A DNA stretch of 9,478 bases. It comes from DUMC01 sp035362115 (lineage in GTDB: Bacteria; Bacillota; Clostridia; Acetivibrionales; DUMC01). The number at the start of each line of letters is the position of its first letter. Position 1 is the stretch's first letter. The stretch lies in assembly GCA_035362115.1 (NCBI GenBank), contig DAOSDD010000181.1:1-9478 (forward strand), read 5' to 3'. This document shows, piece after piece, positions 6,069 to 9,478 of the stretch. The position numbers and the translations under genes were made by a program. Below the pieces are notes generated by a model. That model searched no databases. It saw only the letters and a program-made list of their open reading frames with translations, and was not told where the DNA came from.

Positions 6069-6097
6069 ATCATATCACACAATAGAAAAATATTGAA
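6069..6097 (-). promoter_or_regulatory. Promoter of the coiled-coil gene
   Basis: On the minus strand, TTCAAT (6097-6092) and TATGAT (6074-6069) are separated by 17 bases, about 30 bases upstream of the GTG start. Confidence 0.45.
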
Positions 6098-6136
6098 GGG
6101 TTAATTTAAGTTATTTGCAGTACCGAGTATTATACC

Positions 6137-6162
6137 AACCTGTAGTACTTTGCCTACAGGTT
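6137..6162. repeat. Hairpin, 9-bp perfect stem
   Basis: AACCTGTAG (6137-6145) pairs exactly with 6154-6162 around an 8-base loop. It lies between the coiled-coil gene promoter and the IS left end. There is no T-run, and its role is unknown. Confidence 0.45.
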
Positions 6163-6187
6163 AGGAAGTGGTTCTTATGAGTGAATG

Positions 6188-6226
6188 AAAATAGCACCCA
6201 TCGTTTTTCTTGAAAAGTGCTATTTT
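6188..6226. terminator. Possible bidirectional terminator left of the IS
   Basis: AAAATAGCAC (6188-6197) pairs exactly with GTGCTATTTT (6217-6226) around a 19-base loop. The A/T ends of the stem supply a short T-run in both directions. It may shield the IS from outside transcription, or be a terminator that predates the insertion. Confidence 0.4.
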
Positions 6227-6287
6227 GGCCAGACTGTCCGAAAAGTCTACAAAACCAGCATTTCGTCTGGTTATGTTTACATAAATA

Positions 6288-6296
6288 TGATATAAT
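6288..6296 (+). promoter_or_regulatory. Extended -10 promoter of the transposase gene
   Basis: TGATATAAT is a perfect extended -10 (TGn-TATAAT, with TATAAT at 6291-6296), 34 bases before the ATG. A second TATAAT follows at 6302-6307. The -35 region is weak, as expected for an extended -10. Confidence 0.6.
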
Positions 6297-6329
6297 GTAT
6301 ATATAATACAAAGTTTCAGAGGTGCTCTT

Positions 6330-7979
6330 ATGAAATATATTAAAGGACAATCAGGCAATCAAATGACTTTTGTAACAGAATACCTGGAGGACTACATATC
6401 AGAAGAAAACCCCGTTCGTGTAATTGATGCTTTTGTTGACAGCCTGGACCTAGATCTTGCAGGCTTTATCCGCACCGTACCAAAGGAGACGGGACGTCCT
6501 CCCTATGATCCAAGAGACCTACTGAAGCTGTATGTATACGGTTACTTTAATAAAATACGCTCAAGCAGGAAACTTATGACAGAGTGCACAAGAAACATTG
6601 AGCTATTCTATCTGCTGGGCAAACTGACACCTGATTTCAGAACCATATCGGATTTCAGAAAAGACAACGCAAAAGCACTAAAGAAGGTTTTTAGCACCTT
6701 TGTAAAGCTGTGTCTGAAGCTTAACCTTTATCAGAAGGAGCTTCTGGCTGTAGATGGGTCAAAATTCAGAGCTGTCAACAGCAAGAACAATGTATATAAT
6801 GCGGAAGTTCTGGAAAAAAAGCTAAAAAGGATAGACGAACATATTGCGGAATATCTATCCCAAATGGACAAAAATGACGAAGTCGAACCTGATGCACCTT
6901 CTCCTGAGAAAATCAAAGCCGCTATAGAAGAATTGACACTGAGGAAGGAAAAATATCAGGGGTATTTAGAAGAACTACTGAAAAGCGGAGAAACGCAGTT
7001 GCTGACAACAGATCCAGAAGCCAGGCGTATGCATAGCAAGGACGGATTCCACTGCTGCTACAATGTTCAGACAGCAGTAGATAAAGGCAGTCATCTTATC
7101 GCTGAATTTGAAGTGACCAATCATAATACCGACCAGGGACTTCTCAAGGATGTTGCAGAGGATGTGAAGAAGGCCCTTGAGGTTGAAACTGTTGAGGTTG
7201 TGGCGGATAAAGGCTATGAAAGCAGGGAGGATATTTTAAACTGTGTAATGAACGGAATCGTTCCCAATGTAGCACTGAAGTATGACAAAGGCGAGAGGCT
7301 TTATACAATAGATTATGAGGAAGCAGATATAACAGAAGATATAAAGAATTCCACCAAACCACAAGACATACAAAAATGCATCAAGGCAGGAGTACTGCCG
7401 TCATGCTATGAAAATACCGCTATAGAGGTTGAGTTGCAGGAGCAGTCCGAAGTCAGCTGCTTTTTACGCAATGAAGACGGAACAGTAACCTGCCCCATTG
7501 GTAATATCCTGTCAAAGACAAAAATGAGAGGGAAAAACACCATCTATGCCAATAAAGATGCCTGCAGGCAGTGCCCTAATAGATGTACAGGCTCAAAGTC
7601 GTATAAAACGGTAAGTTTCGGACCGGAAACTATATTCGTACCTGTCAAGATGTATGGAAGTATCAGATGCAAACTAAATCCTATACCGGAAAATATTCCG
7701 GTAAATCCTTTTAATCACACCTTTGACCGAAAGGATTATGCACCTGCAAAAAAAGTTGTCCTCAGAATAAAGGAAGATATCCACAAGATAAAGGAACGAA
7801 TGTGCTTATCAGAGCATCCCTTCGGTACGGTAAAGTGGTATCACGGAGCAAATTACCTGTTATGCAAGGGTAAAGAAAAGGCCACAGCAGAGCTAGGGCT
7901 TAGCTTCCTTGCCTATAATCTGCGAAGAGCAATCAATATGGTAGGGGTAAGGAGATTAATAGAGGCAATGCAGGGATAA
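6330..7979 (+). CDS. IS1182-family transposase
   Basis: This 549-residue DDE transposase cuts and joins the ends of its own IS. The N-terminal domain (about 1-125; RPPYDPRDLLKLYVYGYFNKIRSSRKL, FRTISDFRK) is the DUF772-type domain typical of IS5/IS1182 transposases. The catalytic triad can be placed: D142 in VDGSKFRAVNSK, D293 in VVADKGYES, and E495 in SEHPFGTVKW. A charged coiled-coil insert (about 165-215) and a Cys cluster (CRQCPNRC, about 412-419) lie in between. The ATG follows AGAGGTG (6318-6324) at correct spacing, and an intrinsic terminator follows at once. No frameshift or stop interrupts it and all catalytic residues are present, so the element could still be active. Its more balanced base composition, against the very AT-rich surroundings, is consistent with recent arrival. 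Confidence 0.93.
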   Translation: MKYIKGQSGNQMTFVTEYLEDYISEENPVRVIDAFVDSLDLDLAGFIRTVPKETGRPPYDPRDLLKLYVYGYFNKIRSSRKLMTECTRNIELFYLLGKLTPDFRTISDFRKDNAKALKKVFSTFVKLCLKLNLYQKELLAVDGSKFRAVNSKNNVYNAEVLEKKLKRIDEHIAEYLSQMDKNDEVEPDAPSPEKIKAAIEELTLRKEKYQGYLEELLKSGETQLLTTDPEARRMHSKDGFHCCYNVQTAVDKGSHLIAEFEVTNHNTDQGLLKDVAEDVKKALEVETVEVVADKGYESREDILNCVMNGIVPNVALKYDKGERLYTIDYEEADITEDIKNSTKPQDIQKCIKAGVLPSCYENTAIEVELQEQSEVSCFLRNEDGTVTCPIGNILSKTKMRGKNTIYANKDACRQCPNRCTGSKSYKTVSFGPETIFVPVKMYGSIRCKLNPIPENIPVNPFNHTFDRKDYAPAKKVVLRIKEDIHKIKERMCLSEHPFGTVKWYHGANYLLCKGKEKATAELGLSFLAYNLRRAINMVGVRRLIEAMQG

Positions 7980-7980
7980 G

Positions 7981-8001
7981 AAAGGGGGAATCCCTTTTTT
8001 T
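7981..8001 (+). terminator. Intrinsic terminator of the transposase gene
   Basis: AAAGGG (7981-7986) pairs with CCCTTT (7992-7997) around GGAAT and runs into seven Ts ending at 8001. It begins two bases after the stop codon. Confidence 0.8.
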
Positions 8002-8041
8002 GTTTTAAAAAAGCCCGCAAAGGCATTTAAAATTTTAAGTT

Positions 8042-8078
8042 AAAAACGCCGAAAAGCCTGATAAATCAGGCTTTTCGG
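8042..8078 (-). terminator. Intrinsic terminator of the tRNA-Ser operon
   Basis: A perfect 12-bp stem (8067-8078 with 8049-8060, loop of 6) is followed on the minus strand by CG and five Ts (8046-8042). It lies 9 bases past the end of tRNA-Ser(GCU). Its outer arm doubles as the presumed right inverted repeat of the IS. Confidence 0.85.
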
Positions 8079-8086
8079 ACAAAATG

Positions 8087-8178
8087 TGGCGGAGAAGCCG
8101 GGATTCGAACCCGGGCTAGAGTTGCCCCTACTAACGGTTTAGCAAACCGTCCCCTTCAGCCTACTTGGGTACTTCTCC
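8087..8178 (-). tRNA. tRNA-Ser(GCU)
   Basis: The 92-base gene includes an encoded CCA. The acceptor arms GGAGAAG and CTTCTCC pair perfectly, with discriminator G. The anticodon stem ACGGT/ACCGT holds the loop TTGCTAA with anticodon GCT. The T arm carries GGTTCGAATCC. A long variable arm typical of class II tRNAs is present. It reads AGC and AGU serine codons. It lies 61 bases downstream of tRNA-Ser(UGA) and shares its promoter and terminator. Confidence 0.97.
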
Positions 8179-8239
8179 AAAAATAAATTGAATAATAAAT
8201 ATATCATATTTTATTAGTTTTAATTTATCAGGTAATAAT

Positions 8240-8330
8240 TGGCGGAGAGAGTGAGATTCGAACTCACGGTAGGCTTGCACCTACGCCGGTTTTCAAGACC
8301 GGTGCCTTAAACCAACTCGACCATCTCTCC
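8240..8330 (-). tRNA. tRNA-Ser(UGA)
   Basis: The 91-base gene includes an encoded CCA. The acceptor arms are GGAGAGA/TCTCTCC. The anticodon arm CCGGT-CTTGAAA-ACCGG has anticodon TGA. The T arm contains GAGTTCGAATCTC, and a long class II variable arm is present (GTAGGTGCAAGCCTAC). It reads UCN serine codons. It is the first gene of a two-tRNA transcript. Confidence 0.97.
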
Positions 8331-8355
8331 AAGCCAGATTTACATGACAGATTAC

Positions 8356-8384
8356 ATTTTACAATGTTTTTTAAACTTTGTCAA
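8356..8384 (-). promoter_or_regulatory. Strong promoter of the tRNA-Ser operon
   Basis: On the minus strand, a perfect TTGACA (8384-8379), a 17-base spacer and TAAAAT (8361-8356) lie about 25 bases upstream of the mature 5' end of tRNA-Ser(UGA). This is the best promoter in the window. Confidence 0.85.
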
Positions 8385-8743
8385 CACTTAAATAATTACA
8401 TTTTAATACATATGATACACATCTATCCATATGTACTGTATCTGCTTATAAATGGCAGCATTTTTCGTTTCTACTGAAATATGTTTTATAGGTTGTCATT
8501 AATACACAAGTCATTTGTCAAAACTCAATTTTGTTGACTTCTTAACTTTTTAGCTAGAAAATAATATTCCTCCTTTTTTAACCAAAATAAAAGAAATTAT
8601 CAATATTTAAAATACCATTGCTTTTTTTACAATTTAACAAGGTCATTTCAAAATACCAACATTTTTTACGATTTTCTTTTAAATTCAGCATGTCTCAAGC
8701 TCTTATACTTATTCATATTTAAAAATATGTACTCAATTGTAAA
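8385..8743. other. AT-rich intergenic spacer without a gene
   Basis: No reading frame or RNA gene is supported. An inverted repeat TACATATG/CATATGTA (8407-8414/8428-8435) is present. An AT-only hairpin at 8714-8729 (CATATTT/AAATATG) sits just past the DUF4446 stop and might be a weak terminator. TTGACT at 8534-8539 lacks a good -10. Confidence 0.5.
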
Positions 8744-9262
8744 CTAAACATATTGGCTCTCTCTATTTTTTCTTATAGCATCATTTATTGCCTTTATTTC
8801 TTCAGCTGAAAGTGCATATTTTGATTTACCACCAGTTATTGGTTTACCATATGTAGTTGAACTATCCCTGGAAAACAGCGATGTTATAACAACACCATTA
8901 TCATTACCATCAAGTAATGCCAGAGAATAGCTTAAATCACTTCCGACATCATCAAAAGCATTAAAACGAATAATACCAGACTTTTGTAAGCACTTGGAAA
9001 TATTTCTGTCTAATTCATTTAAATGATTCTCAATTTCTTTATGTTTAAAACTTACTTCATCTGTTCTTAATATACACTTTTCTAATAATTCTTCTAAATC
9101 TTTTCCATCATCACAAGCCATAAATTTATTATATTTTTTATATAATTTATTTATTTTTATAGAATTAGATATACTCATTACTAATATAGTAATAAATATA
9201 ATAAGTATTAACCCCATTATAATTATATATAACATATTTTCAGATAAATTTAAATCATTCAT
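8744..9262 (-). CDS. DUF4446 family membrane-anchored protein
   Basis: This 172-residue protein has one N-terminal membrane helix (about 9-31) and a basic, probably coiled segment (KINKLYKKYNKFM). A charged helical region follows (EELLEKCILRTDEVSFKHKEIENHLNELDRNISKCLQ). The conserved C-terminal core IIRFNAFDDVGSDLSYSLALLDGNDNGVVITSLFSRDSSTTYGKPITGGKS...YALSAEEIKAI is the DUF4446 signature. The function is unknown. In many clostridia the gene lies beside parB/spo0J and serS near the origin, which fits the tRNA-Ser genes here. I prefer the ATG at 9262, ten bases from AAGGA (9277-9273). The upstream GTG at 9271 lies only one base from that site. A good promoter lies 60-90 bases upstream, so it can be transcribed alone. 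Confidence 0.88.
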   Translation of the reverse strand: MNDLNLSENMLYIIIMGLILIIFITILVMSISNSIKINKLYKKYNKFMACDDGKDLEELLEKCILRTDEVSFKHKEIENHLNELDRNISKCLQKSGIIRFNAFDDVGSDLSYSLALLDGNDNGVVITSLFSRDSSTTYGKPITGGKSKYALSAEEIKAINDAIRKNRESQYV

Positions 9263-9322
9263 ATATTGCACATCCTTAAATATTTTTCATATTATAGAAA
9301 CCAATATTAAAGTATAATACTG

Positions 9323-9351
9323 ATTTTAACCAAAAACTAATTGAACGTCAA
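9323..9351 (-). promoter_or_regulatory. Promoter of the DUF4446 gene
   Basis: On the minus strand, TTGACG (9351-9346), a 17-base spacer and TAAAAT (9328-9323). The distance to the ATG at 9262 gives a leader of about 55 bases. Confidence 0.7.
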
Positions 9352-9392
9352 CAAAATCAATTATTCAAACACCGATTTTGCTATCAGGCCTT

Positions 9393-9477
9393 CAGATTAT
9401 AAAGCTCTACAGCACATCTACTAATGCTTCTTTATATAATATTTTTCATAAATATAGTATACGACCATTATAATCTG
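9393..9477. repeat. Distant 10-bp inverted repeat at the window edge
   Basis: CAGATTATAA (9393-9402) is exactly complementary to 9468-9477, with 65 bases between. No gene is visible from 9352 to the end on either strand. It could be chance in AT-rich DNA, or part of a structure that continues outside the window. Confidence 0.3.
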
Positions 9478-9478
9478 T

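Larger units (their letters stand above)
6235..8081 (+). mobile_element. IS1182-family insertion sequence, apparently intact
   Basis: A full-length transposase gene is bracketed by an inverted repeat. TGTCCGAAAAGTCT (6235-6248) matches the complement of 8068-8081 in 13 of 14 positions. The resulting length of 1847 bases fits the family. No target duplication is evident, so the outer ends are provisional. The right repeat is part of the tRNA-operon terminator hairpin, which either shaped the choice of target or makes this pairing partly coincidental. Confidence 0.6.

Noticed and set aside
8534..8562. Plus-strand promoter (TTGACT) in the spacer
   Set aside because: No acceptable -10 at the right distance, and nothing transcribable downstream on that strand.

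Overview
The window is AT-rich chromosomal DNA from a low-GC Gram-positive, most likely a clostridium. The evidence is the VanW/peptidoglycan-binding protein, the SLH-domain protein, the DUF4446 protein, AGGAGG-type ribosome binding sites, and TTGACA/TAAAAT promoters with 17-base spacers. A DUF4446 gene next to tRNA-Ser genes, plus a near-consensus parS-like site (1887-1902), suggests an origin-proximal position. That placement is inference.

Layout. 1-303: leader with three stem-loops. 304-2304: secreted or membrane-anchored VanW-family protein with a long Asp/Thr/Ala repeat tail. 2400-2897 (-): glycine-zipper general-stress-type protein, convergent with the VanW gene. 2898-3337: intergenic, ending in a strongly structured leader or relic element (3214-3321). 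3338-3913: small secreted SLH protein. 4019-4525: unknown membrane protein. 4596-5061: a roughly 466-base region that folds into at least nine helices closed by a 20-bp terminal stem. I read this as an undescribed or unclassified large structured RNA, and it is the most interesting object here.

5082-8081 is a mobile-element zone. It holds a decayed IS1634-type transposase, fused to a decayed phage-type ORF6N antirepressor fragment, then a small GTG-initiated coiled-coil gene on the minus strand, then an apparently intact IS1182-family insertion sequence. The IS ends at the terminator of a minus-strand tRNA-Ser(UGA)-tRNA-Ser(GCU) transcription unit that has a near-perfect promoter. After about 410 bases of AT-rich spacer comes a minus-strand DUF4446 gene with its own promoter.

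The genes do not form one pathway. The left half is cell-envelope oriented (VanW, SLH, membrane protein), the middle is an accessory insertion zone carrying the large RNA, and the right half is conserved housekeeping. All family names come from recognising motifs by eye; no search or folding program was run.
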